From a bacterium (GTDB lineage Bacteria; Verrucomicrobiota; Verrucomicrobiia; Limisphaerales; RI-55): a stretch of 64,000 nucleotides of DNA. The position numbers and the translations under genes were made by a program. Positions within the stretch are counted from its first letter, which is position 1, and every line of letters begins with the position of its first letter. Shown here in pieces: positions 34,448 to 46,300 of the stretch. The stretch is from NCBI GenBank assembly GCA_016124235.1, contig WGOC01000010.1, forward strand, positions 124,001 through 188,000, read 5' to 3'. A model generated the notes under the pieces. It was not told the origin of the DNA. It saw only the letters and a list, made by a program, of their open reading frames with translations, and made no database searches.

Positions 34448-37400
34448 ATGTTTAGATCGCTCTGCATTCCAATTACGGCTTTCTGCCTGACGCTGACCGC
34501 GATTCCCAAAGGCACCGCCAAAACTGTCGATTTCAACAACGACATCCGGCCGATCCTGTCCGACAACTGCTTCGCCTGCCACGGTCCGGACGAAAAGCAC
34601 CGCAAGGCCAAACTCCGCCTAGATACCCAAGACGGAATGCTCGCCAAGCACGACGATGGCTTCGCCGTCGTGCCCGGAAAACCCGACGACAGCCAGCTTG
34701 TTTACCGCATCACGACAACCGATGAAGACGACCACATGCCGCCGAAGGAATCCGGCAAGGCATTGACCAGCGAGCAGATCGCCAAATTGAAGCAATGGAT
34801 TACCGAAGGCGCCAAGTGGGAACAGCTCTGGTCGTTTGTCCCGGTCCACAAGCCGGAGATTCCGGAAGTCCAGGACGCGGTGGTTCGCAATCCGATCGAC
34901 GCATTCATCGTGAAACGCCTGCAAAAGGAAGGGCTGAAACAGTCGCCGCAAGCGGATCGCGAAACACTGATCCGCCGAGTGACGTTTGACCTCACGGGCC
35001 TGCCACCGACGCCGGAGGAAGTGGATTCATTCGTGAAGGACAAAGACCCGAATGCGTACGAAAACTTGGTCGACCGATTACTCGCTTCGAAACGTTACGG
35101 CGAACACGTGGGACGTTTCTGGCTGGACGCCGCCCGCTACGGCGACACTCACGGTTTACATTTGGATAACTACCGCGAGATCTGGCCGTACCGCGACTGG
35201 GTCGTGCGTGCGTTCAACAAGAATGAACCCTACAACGATTTTCTGGTCGATCAGCTCGCGGGTGATCTGCTGCCCAATCCGACCCGGGACCAATTGATCG
35301 CGACCGGTTTCATTCGTTGTCATCCCACCACGAGCGAAGGCGGCTCGATCGAGGAAGAGGTTTACGTTCGCAATGTCGATGAGCGCGTCATCACCATGGG
35401 CACCGTGGGTTTGGGTCTCACTTTCGAGTGCACTCGTTGTCATGATCACAAGTTTGACCCGCTGACGCAGAAGGATTTCTTTTCGATGTTTGCCTTCTTC
35501 AACAACCTCGATGGACCCGCGCTCGACGGCAATCGCAAAGACCCCGCTCCGGTCATCCAGGTCCCAAGTCCGGAACAGGAGGCGAAACTAGCGGCGCTCG
35601 ACAAACAAATCGGTGACTTCGAAACGAAGCTGAAATCGCCCTGGCCGGAAGTGGATCAACTTCAGGTCGCCTGGGAAAAGAACGTTCGCAAAAGCTTCGA
35701 AAAGGTGGCCAATCGGGAATCCTCGGGTGGCAATTTTCAGAGCGCGAAATTCACTGCCGACTATCTGGAGGCGGAGGGATTGGAGGCCGATATCTTTGAG
35801 GCGGACGGTTTTTCCGCGCAGGATTTCAAGGCGGATTTCATCACCGCCCGTCATGTGAAGGCCGAGAACCTCAGAGCGAAGGTCGTGAACACCCAACCGC
35901 AGGATACCAACGCGGAGCTGGCGGCCATTTCGCTGGGCGATTGGTACACGGTCGGCCCGTTCAACGACGTGGAACGTTATCTGAAAAGTGCCAATCATGG
36001 ACCCGAAGGCAAGCCGATCAACCTGGAAGATGAATTCAAAACTGCGACCGGTGAAAAACTGAAATGGAAGAAGCGAACCGACTGGGCCGATGGGAAAACG
36101 CAGAACGACTTACCCGGCGACTTTGCTGCGAACTTCATCTATCGCCGGATCGAATCTCCCAAAGCACAAAAAATCAAAGTGTCACTCGGCAGCGACGACG
36201 GCATCCGCGTGTATCTCAACGGCAAACGGCTGCTGGCCAAATATGATACTCGAGGCGTGGCTCCGGATCAGGACATTATCGACCTGCCGCTCAAGCAGGG
36301 CAGCAACGATCTCCTGATCAAGATCATCAATCTGGGTGGCGCGAGTGGTTATTATTTCGCGTTGAAATCGGATGTGAAGGCGATCCCGGAAGCCGTCTTC
36401 CAGATCGCCAGCACCGCCGAGGACAAGCTGACGGACGATCAACACACGCAAATGCGGGACTACTTCCGCAACCAGGTTTCTGACTATCCAGAGCTGGTCC
36501 AGTTGCACGCAGATTTGAAGAAAGCCCGCGACGAACGCAATGAACTCGACCGCCAGGTTCCCACGACGCTCGTGTTCAAGGAGCGCAAGGAACTGAAACC
36601 CGCCTACATTCTCAAGCGCGGTGAATATGATCAACGCGGCGCCGAGGTCACGCGAGCGACGCCGGTTTCTCTGCCACCAATGGACCCCGACCTGCCCAAG
36701 AATCGACTCGGTCTGGCAAAGTGGCTGACCAACAAGAATCATCCGCTCACGTCGCGTGTCGAAGTCAACCGGCTTTGGCTACAGTTCTTCGGCACCGGCA
36801 TTGTCAAAACGGCCGAGGACTTTGGCTCGCAGGGCGAACCGCCGTCGCATCCGCAATTGCTCGACTGGCTGGCGGCGCAATTCATGGACGATGGCTGGGA
36901 CATCAAGCAGACGGTTCGCCGGATTGTTCTTTCTGCGACCTACCGGCAGTCGTCGAAAGTCACGCCGGCCATGCATCAAAGAGATCCCGAGAATCGCTTG
37001 CTCGCCCGCGGTCCGCGATTCCGGCTCGATGCCGAAATGCTGCGCGATCAGGCGTTGTACGTGAGCGGCATGCTGGTGGACAAGATGGGCGGGCCAAGCG
37101 TTAAGCCGCCGCAGCCGGATGGACTGTGGTCGGCCGTCGGCTACAGCGGATCAAATACCGTTCGCTTCAAGGCGGACGAAGGTCCGGACAAGGTGCACCG
37201 GCGAACGCTCTACACGTTCATCAAGCGAACGGCGCCGCCGCCGGAATTGAGCACGTTTGATGCGCCCGATCGCGAGTCCTGCACCGTTCGGCGCGAACGG
37301 ACGGACACACCGTTGCAGGCGTTGTTGCTGATGAACGATCCGCAATACGTCGAAGCCGCCCGGGCGCTGGCGCAACGCAGTTGGCACGAAGGCGGCGAAA

Positions 37401-37654
37401 CGGACGCGCAACGCGCCGCCCGGATGTACAAGCTCGCCACGTGTCGTGATGCGTCTCCGGAGGAAGTCAAGGAGCTGGTGACCTCGTATCAGGACGAATG
37501 GAAGCACTACCAAAAATCACCCGAAAAGGCCGGCGAGCTTCTCGCCGTCGGCAGTTACCCCGTCGACAAATCGATCGATCCCATGCAGCTCGCCGCTTGG
37601 ACGGTGACGGCCAACATGGTGTTGAACCTCGATGAAGTCATCATGAAGGATTGA
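34448..37654 (+). CDS. DUF1549/DUF1553 protein with planctomycete-type cytochrome c domain and a pentad-repeat insert
   Basis: 1068 residues, exported. The N-terminal planctomycete cytochrome domain has the haem site C41-FA-CH45 ([14 protein letters not shown]). DUF1549 follows ([62 protein letters not shown]), and DUF1553 ends the protein ([45 protein letters not shown]). Between them, residues ~432-481 form ten five-residue repeats of the type F/L-x-A-D/E-x, and residues ~490-640 form a beta-sandwich ([19 protein letters not shown]). These proteins accompany DUF1501 partners, as here, and are implicated in polysaccharide or sulfated-sugar use; biochemical function is unproven. Confidence 0.9.
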   Translation: MFRSLCIPITAFCLTLTAIPKGTAKTVDFNNDIRPILSDNCFACHGPDEKHRKAKLRLDTQDGMLAKHDDGFAVVPGKPDDSQLVYRITTTDEDDHMPPKESGKALTSEQIAKLKQWITEGAKWEQLWSFVPVHKPEIPEVQDAVVRNPIDAFIVKRLQKEGLKQSPQADRETLIRRVTFDLTGLPPTPEEVDSFVKDKDPNAYENLVDRLLASKRYGEHVGRFWLDAARYGDTHGLHLDNYREIWPYRDWVVRAFNKNEPYNDFLVDQLAGDLLPNPTRDQLIATGFIRCHPTTSEGGSIEEEVYVRNVDERVITMGTVGLGLTFECTRCHDHKFDPLTQKDFFSMFAFFNNLDGPALDGNRKDPAPVIQVPSPEQEAKLAALDKQIGDFETKLKSPWPEVDQLQVAWEKNVRKSFEKVANRESSGGNFQSAKFTADYLEAEGLEADIFEADGFSAQDFKADFITARHVKAENLRAKVVNTQPQDTNAELAAISLGDWYTVGPFNDVERYLKSANHGPEGKPINLEDEFKTATGEKLKWKKRTDWADGKTQNDLPGDFAANFIYRRIESPKAQKIKVSLGSDDGIRVYLNGKRLLAKYDTRGVAPDQDIIDLPLKQGSNDLLIKIINLGGASGYYFALKSDVKAIPEAVFQIASTAEDKLTDDQHTQMRDYFRNQVSDYPELVQLHADLKKARDERNELDRQVPTTLVFKERKELKPAYILKRGEYDQRGAEVTRATPVSLPPMDPDLPKNRLGLAKWLTNKNHPLTSRVEVNRLWLQFFGTGIVKTAEDFGSQGEPPSHPQLLDWLAAQFMDDGWDIKQTVRRIVLSATYRQSSKVTPAMHQRDPENRLLARGPRFRLDAEMLRDQALYVSGMLVDKMGGPSVKPPQPDGLWSAVGYSGSNTVRFKADEGPDKVHRRTLYTFIKRTAPPPELSTFDAPDRESCTVRRERTDTPLQALLLMNDPQYVEAARALAQRSWHEGGETDAQRAARMYKLATCRDASPEEVKELVTSYQDEWKHYQKSPEKAGELLAVGSYPVDKSIDPMQLAAWTVTANMVLNLDEVIMKD

Positions 37655-37659
37655 AAGCC

Positions 37660-39120
37660 ATGGACCCGTTGCGCGAACACTACAAAGCCATCACTCGTCG
37701 TCACTTTTTTGCCAAAGGCGCTTTGGGGTTGGGCACCGCCGCACTGTCCTCGCTGCTGGCCCGGACGAATCTGCTCGGCGCTGAGCTGGCATCCACCAGC
37801 GGCATCCTCGGCGCACCGCATTTTGCGCCGACGGCCAAGCGTGCCATCTATCTCTTCATGGCCGGCGCGCCCAGCCAGATGGACATGTTCGACTACAAGC
37901 CGAAGATGGAGGAGCTGTTTAACAAGGATCTGCCGGAATCGATCCGCAAAGGTCAACGGCTCACGACCATGACGTCGGGCCAGAAGCGCTTTCCCATTGC
38001 TCCTTCAAAATACGCTTTCAAACAACACGGCCAGAGCGGTGCGTGGGTCAGCGAATTGATGCCCTACACCGCGCGCATGGTGGATGACATCGCGATCATC
38101 AAGACGATCAACACCGAGGCGATCAATCACGATCCGGCGATCACTTACATTTGCACGGGTCACCAGTTGCCCGGCCGGGCGAGTCTGGGCTCGTGGTTGA
38201 GCTACGGTCTTGGAACCATGAACCGCAATCTGCCGACGTTCGTGGTGATGACACCATCGTGGACCGGCCGCAAGGAAGCCCAGGCGCTCTACAACCGGCT
38301 TTGGGGTTCCGGATTTTTGCCGAGTAAATACCAGGGTGTGTCCCTACGCTCAGCCGGCGATCCGGTGCTATTTCTTTCCAACCCGCCCGGCATCGATCGC
38401 GACATGCGCGCCCGTATGCTGGCGCGTTTGAACAAGTTCAACGAACGCACGTTCACCGAGATGGGCGATCCTGATACGCAGACGCGAATCGATCAGTATG
38501 AAATGGCGTTTAACATGCAGGCGTCGGTTCCGGAATTGACCGACACCTCCGGCGAATCCGAGGCCACTCTCGAAATGTACGGTCCGGACGTGAAGAAGTC
38601 CGGCACCTTCGCGCATAGCTGTTTGCTCGCCCGGCGCATGATCGAACGCGATGTTCGCTTCGTGCAAATCTTCCATCGTGGCTGGGATCAACACGGCAAC
38701 ATTGCCGGCGATCTGCCCAACCAATGTCACGACGTCGATCAACCGAGCTGGGCCTTGGTGCAGGATTTGAAAGCCCGCGGACTGCTGGACGATACGCTCG
38801 TTGTCTGGGGTGGCGAATTTGGCCGCACGATTTACTGCCAGGGCAATCTTACTCCCGAAAACTACGGCCGCGATCATCATCCTCGTTGCTTCACGGTTTG
38901 GATGGCCGGCGGCGGCATCAAACCGGGTGTGGTTTACGGTGAGACCGACGACTTCAGTTACAATATCGTCAAGGACCCAGTGCACATTCACGACATGAAC
39001 GCGACGATTCTTCGCTGTCTGGGCATCGACAACAAGAAGTTGACCTTCAAGTTTCAAGGTCTTGATATGCGGCTCACCGGTGTCGAGGATCACAGCCCGG
39101 TGCAAGGGATTCTGGCATAG
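37660..39120 (+). CDS. DUF1501 (sulfatase-like fold) exported protein
   Basis: 486 residues from the ATG at 37660 ([23 protein letters not shown]). The RRHFF motif followed by a hydrophobic stretch is a Tat signal. DUF1501 hallmarks are [69 protein letters not shown] and [17 protein letters not shown], which match metal sites of alkaline-phosphatase/sulfatase-fold enzymes. It starts 5 nt after the DUF1549/DUF1553 stop, and the two are a classic co-transcribed pair. Substrate unknown. Confidence 0.93.
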   Translation: MDPLREHYKAITRRHFFAKGALGLGTAALSSLLARTNLLGAELASTSGILGAPHFAPTAKRAIYLFMAGAPSQMDMFDYKPKMEELFNKDLPESIRKGQRLTTMTSGQKRFPIAPSKYAFKQHGQSGAWVSELMPYTARMVDDIAIIKTINTEAINHDPAITYICTGHQLPGRASLGSWLSYGLGTMNRNLPTFVVMTPSWTGRKEAQALYNRLWGSGFLPSKYQGVSLRSAGDPVLFLSNPPGIDRDMRARMLARLNKFNERTFTEMGDPDTQTRIDQYEMAFNMQASVPELTDTSGESEATLEMYGPDVKKSGTFAHSCLLARRMIERDVRFVQIFHRGWDQHGNIAGDLPNQCHDVDQPSWALVQDLKARGLLDDTLVVWGGEFGRTIYCQGNLTPENYGRDHHPRCFTVWMAGGGIKPGVVYGETDDFSYNIVKDPVHIHDMNATILRCLGIDNKKLTFKFQGLDMRLTGVEDHSPVQGILA

Positions 39121-39175
39121 AGACAATAGAGTTCATAATTGTGGCGTGGTGTGATAATATAAAGCCTAGGGCAGG

Positions 39176-39490
39176 TTGGAAAAAAGGGGCACGTTCGGTC
39201 ATAAAAAAATCTACGCGGCCACAACAGATGCGCTTCCAGCATCGTTGCGAAGTTACACGGTGATTGAAGGCAAACAGGTCACCGTAACTACAAATTACGA
39301 TCACACAAAACGTTACGACTTGAAGGGAGCTGTGGTGGCGAGCGGCATCAAGCATCTTACTGGATTCGATATGCCGGTGTATCCAAAACGTCGCTTCCAA
39401 CACGGCGCCGTGAAACCGGATCAATTGAAGAGCTTCCTGCGCACATCAGAGCCCGTCATGCGTCGTCGCTTGCAGGAGCTGTTTAATTGA
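39176..39490 (+). CDS. Possible small hypothetical protein in the 39.1-39.6 kb gap
   Basis: A 104-residue frame starting at TTG 39176, three codons after an in-frame stop (39167-39169), so it cannot extend upstream. The product (GHKKIYAATTDALPASLRSYTVIEGKQVTVTTNYDHTKRYDLKG ...) is not low-complexity and has no signal or recognised motif. No ribosome-binding site is visible. It may be a real small protein or the 3' remnant of a decayed gene. The remaining bases of the gap 39121-39644 show nothing else. Confidence 0.3.
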   Translation: MEKRGTFGHKKIYAATTDALPASLRSYTVIEGKQVTVTTNYDHTKRYDLKGAVVASGIKHLTGFDMPVYPKRRFQHGAVKPDQLKSFLRTSEPVMRRRLQELFN

Positions 39491-39644
39491 GTTGGTCAGC
39501 CGCGTGAGCAAAGAACGTTGCGCGCTGGGCCAAACGGCTCTGCCGGCTTAATTGGTCAGTTCATTCGCATTCAGGGAGTTGAGACTTTGAGCGAGCGAAA
39601 GGTGCTGACCCGGTTCAATGATCAGGGATTCCAAAAGCCCTGCC

Positions 39645-40379
39645 ATGAAACGCAACGTTGCCCTTCTGCTCGCAGCCGCGATGTTTTCCGGTTGCACCAC
39701 GGTCTCCCATAGCGCGTCCCCTCGTGTGATTCAATTTTCGGGATTCGATTGGGTTGTGAAGAATTACTCGGGACAAGTCGGTCCCGGGCCCAATTATTTC
39801 TCGGACGACAGCCGCAACGTGTGGATCGACTCGCTCGGGCGGCTTCATCTCAAAATCGAGAAGCGAAAAGGCAAATGGTACTGCGGCGAGGTCGTCTGCA
39901 CCCAATCGCTCGGACTGGGAACCTATCGCTTCTATTTCGATTCCGACGTGGCCGGACTGGATCCGAACGTGGTGCTGGGCTTGTTCACCTGGAGCAACAC
40001 ACCGGACTACAACAATCGCGAGATCGACATCGAATTTTCCCGTTGGGGTGACCGCAATGGACCCAACGCGCAATTTGTGGTCCAGCCATATACTTTTCCG
40101 AACAACTTGTGGACCTATTTTCTGCCGGCAGGTCTGACGCAAACCACTCATTCCTTCACGTGGGCTCCGGGAGCTGTTTTGTTTCGGAGTGCGGTCGGGC
40201 ATCAAGCCAATCCCTCGGCTAACGACGTAATCGCCGAGCACGAAATTGACAGTCCGGACGTTCCACCTGCCGGAGACGAAACTCCGCGAATCAATCTTTG
40301 GTTGCGTCAGGGATTGCAGCCGACGAATCGGCGCAGCGTTGAGGTCGTGATCACTGCTTTCGAATTTGAGCCGTTGTGA
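39645..40379 (+). CDS. GH16-like beta-glucanase-fold lipoprotein
   Basis: 244 residues from the ATG at 39645. The signal MKRNVALLLAAAMFSGC ends in a lipobox (Cys17). The mature domain is a concanavalin-like jelly roll with LHLKIEKRKGKWYCGEVVCTQSLGLGTYRFYFDSDV and REIDIEFSRWGD, where E-I-D-I-E matches the glycoside hydrolase family 16 catalytic signature (E-x-D-x-x-E, here compressed). The match is short, so it may be a degenerate GH16 or a related carbohydrate-binding protein. It probably acts at the cell surface on a beta-glucan or galactan. Confidence 0.72.
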   Translation: MKRNVALLLAAAMFSGCTTVSHSASPRVIQFSGFDWVVKNYSGQVGPGPNYFSDDSRNVWIDSLGRLHLKIEKRKGKWYCGEVVCTQSLGLGTYRFYFDSDVAGLDPNVVLGLFTWSNTPDYNNREIDIEFSRWGDRNGPNAQFVVQPYTFPNNLWTYFLPAGLTQTTHSFTWAPGAVLFRSAVGHQANPSANDVIAEHEIDSPDVPPAGDETPRINLWLRQGLQPTNRRSVEVVITAFEFEPL

Positions 40380-40404
40380 GCGACGCGCCCGAATGCCATT
40401 TGCA

Positions 40405-41013
40405 TTAATTTGATTCGAGACGTTTCTGCACGAAGCGGGCTGAAAGCCTTTGCGCCCAGTTCCGGAGCACGGAAACAAAGATGCGATCGGCGCGCCGATT
40501 GAAAACGCCGACCACGGAATCGCCCAAAGTCAGCGGCAGTTTCAGGCAGTAATAGAAAAGCACCAGAGTGAACACGCGATTGGGCCAAGCATCGAGCGGC
40601 CATTGATGAGCCCCACTCAACGCATAGCGATAGGTCAACGGTCCGAAATAGAAGAGCGGCCAGATGTCCTGCGGTGTGGGCCCACGCGAGCCGACGAGAT
40701 CACAGAGGAAGTGCAAGTGAATCACCAGCAAGCAAAGCATTGCCACCCGCCAGCGGCACCTGGCGAATGCGGCGAGGACGAGTGACATCGCAACCGCGCC
40801 AGCAATGCCGTGCAGGAGGAAATGGTGGTACTGCTGATAATAGTAGAAGCTGTCGCCGCCGTGGATAGCCTGCCCACCAAGGTCAATCAAAAGCCCCGCG
40901 CCATCCAGATCCGGCAGGATGCCGCTCAAGACAACGAGTCGACGATCTCGCAAATTGTCAGTCGCTTTTGCGGCAACCAACCAACTGGCGAAGAGATGAG
41001 TTACCGGCGACAT
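40405..41013 (-). CDS. YdjM-like/DUF457 membrane protein
   Basis: 202 residues with about four to five hydrophobic segments. The N-terminal MSPVTHLFASWLVAA and the GILPDLDGAG motif, followed by a His pair in YHHFLLHGIAGA and HLHFLCDLVGSRG, match the YdjM/LexA-regulated membrane-bound metal-dependent hydrolase family, whose His/Asp residues probably bind metal. Enzymatic activity is unproven. Convergent with the GH16-like gene, 25 nt apart. Confidence 0.82.
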   Translation of the reverse strand: MSPVTHLFASWLVAAKATDNLRDRRLVVLSGILPDLDGAGLLIDLGGQAIHGGDSFYYYQQYHHFLLHGIAGAVAMSLVLAAFARCRWRVAMLCLLVIHLHFLCDLVGSRGPTPQDIWPLFYFGPLTYRYALSGAHQWPLDAWPNRVFTLVLFYYCLKLPLTLGDSVVGVFNRRADRIFVSVLRNWAQRLSARFVQKRLESN

Positions 41014-41105
41014 GACTCAAAGTTCACCGAGGCATATCCTCGACACCTTGATTCAGACACCGCGCGACGCGAAAAGTTGTGCGTCTGTATTTCGAAGCGC
41101 ACCGC

Positions 41106-42545
41106 TCAGTCGGCCACGGCTTCGATCCGGACAACCTGTGAGTCCTTGTTGTTTTCCCAGCCGGTTCCAAATTCGATGCAATAAAGCGCGCCGTCCGGAC
41201 CCAGTTCGAGTTCGATCGGCCGCTTGAGTTTGATCTCCGGTGCGAATGGTTCCATGCCCGTCATTTCACCTTTGTCGTCGAGCATCACAGCCATGATCCA
41301 ATGCCGTTCCCAATCGTAAAGGAACAGGGTGTTGTCGTACTTTGCGGGAAGCTTGCGTGTCGATTTCAGGTCCGGATCAAAATGATAAACCGGGCCGGCG
41401 CAGGCGCAGCGTCCGCCCGAGCCGAGTTGGCGGAACCGAGCTGAAGGCGAATACGGATACCAGATCCAGGCCGGGCGGGCGGGCGGCAGTGTCTTCAGTC
41501 CCGTATTTCGAGGAGAAAGATTTTCCGGTGATTTCGGATCTTCTGCTGGTCCCGATTGCTTCGTTGCAAAATCGTACATGCGATAGGGCTTGTTATCGGC
41601 GATCACAAACGGCCAGCCGAAGTTGCCCGCTGTCTTTGTGTGATTGAATTCATCGAAACCGGCCGGGCCACGGTTCTCCCCGATCACGCGCGCGTCCGGT
41701 CCGACCTCGCCCCAGTAAAGCGTGCCCGTCCGGCGATCCACCGAGATGCGAAACGGATTGCGGTCGCCCATAGTGAAGATCTCCGGTCGCGTGTTCGCGG
41801 TGCGAGGCGGAAACAAATTGCCCGCCGGGATCGTGTAGGTACCGTCCGCGTTCGGATGGATGCGAAGGATTTTTCCCCGCAGATCGTTGGAGTTACCCGC
41901 CGACCGTCCCGCGTCGAAGGTGTGGCGGCCCGACCGATAATCGGTGGGCGAATAGCCTTCCGATTCGAACGGGTTTGTATTGTCGCCCGTGGAGAGAAAC
42001 AAGTTGTCGTCACCATCAAACGCCAGTGAGCCCGCTTCGTGGCAGCAGACTTCACGCTGCGTCGCGACCTGGAGAATGCGCTTCTCCGACGCGCGATCGA
42101 TTTCATCACCGTTGAGCGTAAAGCGCGAAAGCCGGTTGCCGTTGTCGTTTTCCGGCGACCAGTAAATGTAGATCCAGTGATTTATGGCGAAGCCGGGATC
42201 CTGGGTCACGCTCATCAAGCCGGTCTCCCAACTTCCTTCGTCTTTTTCCCCGGTGTTGTTTGCGTTGAACCGAGCATGAACGTCGAACTTCGCGGCCAGG
42301 ACGGTCTTGCCCGAGTCCGGCTTCCAGATGCGCACTTTGCCGAAACGTTCAATGAACAACACGCGACCATCCGGCAGTACGGTCAACTCCATCGGGTTGT
42401 CGCATTGGTCTTCGAGAACGACTTTTCGAAATGATTCGTTAGATTCTGCGGCAATCGTACGGGCAAAAGGCAAAACGAAATAAGCAGACAAAACTACGAA
42501 CGCGATGAATCGCATCGATTTGAAAGAAGGAGCACGCTTGGGCAT
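41106..42545 (-). CDS. PQQ-dependent sugar dehydrogenase-like six-bladed propeller
   Basis: 479 residues from the ATG at 42545; a signal or anchor follows (MRFIAFVVLSAYFVLPFA). Family motifs include NPMELTVLPDGRVLFIERFGKVRIW, HEAGSLAFDGDDNLFLSTGDNTNPF, GKILRIHPNADGTYTIPAGN, DRNPFRISVDRRTGTLYWGEVGPD and LELGPDGALYCIEFGTGW. These match glucose/sorbosone dehydrogenase (GSDH) domains, which oxidise sugars with PQQ in the periplasm; many Verrucomicrobia homologues may only bind sugars. It lies just downstream of the kinase-sigma pair on the same strand (71-nt gap). Confidence 0.88.
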   Translation of the reverse strand: MPKRAPSFKSMRFIAFVVLSAYFVLPFARTIAAESNESFRKVVLEDQCDNPMELTVLPDGRVLFIERFGKVRIWKPDSGKTVLAAKFDVHARFNANNTGEKDEGSWETGLMSVTQDPGFAINHWIYIYWSPENDNGNRLSRFTLNGDEIDRASEKRILQVATQREVCCHEAGSLAFDGDDNLFLSTGDNTNPFESEGYSPTDYRSGRHTFDAGRSAGNSNDLRGKILRIHPNADGTYTIPAGNLFPPRTANTRPEIFTMGDRNPFRISVDRRTGTLYWGEVGPDARVIGENRGPAGFDEFNHTKTAGNFGWPFVIADNKPYRMYDFATKQSGPAEDPKSPENLSPRNTGLKTLPPARPAWIWYPYSPSARFRQLGSGGRCACAGPVYHFDPDLKSTRKLPAKYDNTLFLYDWERHWIMAVMLDDKGEMTGMEPFAPEIKLKRPIELELGPDGALYCIEFGTGWENNKDSQVVRIEAVAD

Positions 42546-42616
42546 CTGCGTGTTGTAGAAGATCCGACCACACGACGCAACTCGTGACACGGGGACTACC
42601 GACAAGGAAGTGAAAT

Positions 42617-43375
42617 TCATTGGCCAACCAAGGCGGCCTGCAATGATCGCAACTCTTCCTGAACTTGAGCTGGATCATTGATCGTTTGCGCTATCTCGTC
42701 GCGGAGCAACTGCCGGTAACGCTTGCGCAGCCGATGGACCGCGACCCGCACGGCGCCTTCTTCCAAGCCGAGTTTTTCCGCCGCGTCCGCGTATGGAATC
42801 GCCGCCTCACCGAGCATCAGATAGCCGCGTGATTGTTCGAAGAGTTCAGCGCGTCCATCGGCGACGCACTCCGTTCGCAGACGCTCGACGACTTGTTCCA
42901 ACAGCGTGATCGCCCATTCGCGATCGAAGAGCCGATCCGGGCTCGCGTGGTCCGGCGGGTCGATATGAAAGCGTTCGTCTGCGCTCTGCCAGTTGAGCGA
43001 TAAAACCTGTGCTCCGCCCCCGCGTTTCTGGCGCCCGGTTTTGTCCCATTCGTTGGCGAGAAAATGCTTTAAAGAAGCGAGCAGGAAAGCGCGGAATTTC
43101 CCACGCTCGGCGTTGAGCCCTTCGAGGTAATTCTTTGAAAGGAACTTTTCGAAAAAGCCCTGCGTGAGATCTTCCGCGTCTTCGCGCGACTGACAACGTC
43201 GCCGAACGAAGGCGTAGAGCGGATACCAGTAGGTGCGGCAAAGGTCGGCGAGCGCGCGATCAGAATCCGGCGATGACTTGCGACCTGCCTGCAGCACGGC
43301 CGTCCAGCGCGTAGTGACAAAAAGTCCATCGCGTCGCGGCAATGAAGAAGCAGAATCCGGCTCTTCCGTAGTCAT
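42617..43375 (-). CDS. ECF sigma factor coupled to a receptor kinase
   Basis: 252 residues. Region 2 is in LCRTYWYPLYAFVRRRCQSREDAEDLTQGFFEKFLSKN and GKFRAFLLASLKHFLANEWDK; region 4 is in RGYLMLGEAAIPYADAAEKLGLEEGAVRVAVHRLRKRYRQLLRDEI. The long linker and C-terminal tail resemble the large ECF group found beside Ser/Thr kinases in Planctomycetes and Verrucomicrobia. Its ATG overlaps the kinase stop codon (ATGA at 43372-43375), so the two are co-translated, and regulation by phosphorylation is a reasonable inference. Confidence 0.9.
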   Translation of the reverse strand: MTTEEPDSASSLPRRDGLFVTTRWTAVLQAGRKSSPDSDRALADLCRTYWYPLYAFVRRRCQSREDAEDLTQGFFEKFLSKNYLEGLNAERGKFRAFLLASLKHFLANEWDKTGRQKRGGGAQVLSLNWQSADERFHIDPPDHASPDRLFDREWAITLLEQVVERLRTECVADGRAELFEQSRGYLMLGEAAIPYADAAEKLGLEEGAVRVAVHRLRKRYRQLLRDEIAQTINDPAQVQEELRSLQAALVGQ

Positions 43376-46300
43376 GGCTCATCCGGATGTTTCCACTGAC
43401 GGTAGTCGCGCGTATCGGTTTCGGGGATGATCGCTTTTTCCTCCGGCTGAATGGGAAAAGAGCTGGCGAATGCCAGCGGTGATTGAGCACCGATGTTCGA
43501 AGATGCCGCCGGCGAACTGGTCGCAAACTGAAAATCATGTTCGCTGGCATCACGCAATTGCGGATCGATCAGAAGACTGCGGGATTCTGGTGGCAGGTTT
43601 GTCGCGTTCCCACTGATCTGGTGGTTTTCGTCAAAGACCGGAATCCTCGCAACGGATTCGTTGTTCCAAAAGATATTGTCGTGTACGTCCGGTTTGCCCA
43701 ACGGCGTTTTTAAATCCTGCCCACCGATCAACCCCTGGCTGATCGCCACCGGGTGTCCGACAAAAACATTGCTCACGATTTGCGGTGACGCTCGGCCGAG
43801 CACGGACAACGCTTCCCGCTTGTTGCCGAAAAACGTGTTGCCGGAGATCAGATCCGAGTTCTCGAACCAGCATGACATTCCACCCATTTCATTTCCGAAG
43901 AATACATTCCCACGAATGCTCGCCTTGGTATCTCCCGAGGCATAGACGCCCGAGCGGGCGTTGCCGAAAATCAAGTTGCCAACGATCTCGGGAGAAGTGC
44001 TGTCGTATCGGATACCGTGCCACGCGGCGCCGGAAATCCGCGAACTGTTTATCTTGAGATCAGATCCGGCGGCGGCCCGAATTCCCGCGTAGTAGCAATT
44101 CCGAATATCACTGTTGGCAACAGTCACGCTCGCGTTCGGTTCGCAACGAAGTCCGGTGTTCCACGCCGCCGCGACAAGGCAATGGTCGAGGGAAACGTTC
44201 GCGCCCGACTCAGCGACCAAACCATTCGCCGGTGAACCCACAATCGCGCAATCACTCAGTATCACTGACGAATCCGCGACTGCGACGACACTTGCCGGCA
44301 GAAGTTTTCCCTTGGCCGGTACGCCCGCGAGATGAAATCGAATTCCTTCGATCCGAAGAGTTTGAACCCCTTGAACTGAAATCACCGGCGGCGAATACTT
44401 TGTACGAGCCTGATTTTGAACAGCCGTCCGCTCCGCTGAAGTCGAGGCTGCGCTCCACTGTTTTTGGATCGCTTCGAATTCTGCTTCCGTCGGTTCATGC
44501 CACGAGATCGCTGATTCAACGGTTGTCTTTTCCCAGCCGGCACCGACAAGCGTCAGCGGTCTGGCGATGACAATATTTTCAGCGAAATGCCCGGCACCAA
44601 TGTGGATAACCGCGTTGTCTGGCGCTGCATCGACCGCCGCTTGAATGGTGTCGAATTTGCCGCCGCCCTCGATTTCGACCACGCTGTCAGCATTCGTTGA
44701 AAGATTTTGAGCCGCGCGACGCTGATCTGCGAGTAATCGATAGCGAATGTGAATGCTTCGTGGCCGGCTGGAGAAAGCGAGGAGCTGAATGATCCCCGTG
44801 CCACCTTCAAGAGTACGAAACGCGTAAGTAGAGAAATGGTCAGCTCGATATTCCATGGCAGGCATGCCGGACACAGGGTGGCCGGCGAGAGTTGCGCGCA
44901 ATTCGTCAGGAGTGATAGTTTCCCATTTTGAATCATCCACCGGGACGACCACCATGTCCTTGTGAACGACGCCCGGCATCCTGCCAAATCCCGGCGGGAT
45001 ACCGTCGATCCGGGCGCTAATATCCACCCCGGAATCGACCTTCACCCGTTTGAATTCGGCATTGTAGTCCCTCATTTCTGTTTCACTGTAGTTTCCCTCC
45101 AGAACAGCATTCCATCTCGGCTTGAAGTAGCTTGTCAGTGAAACCAACTTGTGAGCGTCGAGATCAAACCAAACGAAATCGGGAGGGAATGGCTCAGGCA
45201 CCGCACAGTCAACTACGGGACCGAAGGACTCTTGTCTTTCTTTGAGGGCACTGCGATTCTCGGCCGTCGGGACGGCAATCGGCGGCAACTTGACATCCTT
45301 CCAGCGCGCGGTCCGGATCGCGCGGGTTCCAATCTGGAACTCCTTCAATTGATCGAGGGGCAAATCAAACTCGAACGTCTCGGTCGTCAGCCGGCTGCCC
45401 GGGGTATAGTTCCGCGAATGGCCCGACGGAATTAGTTCGCGCCCGTCTGTCGCCAACGCCAGCGCGCCAAATCGCCGGGCGCCCAGTTTGTCAGAATCGA
45501 TCGTCAACGTGACGAACGCTTTTCCACTGCTGTTGCTTCCCACCGCAGTCAACTGTGCCTCTCCCTCGAGAACCATCATACCGGAGAAATCCGTCGCAAC
45601 CGATCGCGTGTTCTGCAATGGCCCCGCCGCGTAGTCGAGTTGCACGTTCACGGCAGACGGCGGGATGCCGTCCGCGGGGCAGAGCGTCACCATCATCCAA
45701 CTCCGGCCGCGTGTCGCCTCGTCAGCCGGATGAACACTCGAAGCCGACCGTCCACGCGCGCCCAGGTCTAGCGGTCGATTATCGGCGCCGGTCAAGGTGA
45801 CCTGAACCAGGCTCTGACGGTCGAAGGCCGGATGCGCAAACCAGAGATGAAGAAACGATGCGCTGGCCAGAGCCGGATCGTCACCATGAACGCTGAATTC
45901 GGTGGGGCGTTCATGCTGAAGAACGGTCAGCTCCGACTGGTTGGTCACTGCGGTACCGTCCGGATGAAACGCGCTGGCGACGCCGTTGGACGTCCATTGA
46001 TCCTGCCACGCCAGGAATCGGAGTTCTGGTTCAGCAGCGATGGCGGCAGCGGTGAACTTGGGAGGAGATTCGAGCACTGGTGTCGCCTGGTGTACGAAGA
46101 CCCGCTTCATTCGGAGATGAATCGCGGGTTTGGATGAATCCGTAGAATTCAATTGCATGATACCCGCCGTACCTTCACGTGTGCGAAAGCCGAGTGTGAC
46201 GGGGGCGTTGGACGGTACTGAAACCTCGGTTTGCATTTGGCCCTTTTCACCCAACAGCGTTTCCAAAGTTGCGGGCGTGGAAGTTTCCCAAACGGAGTCG

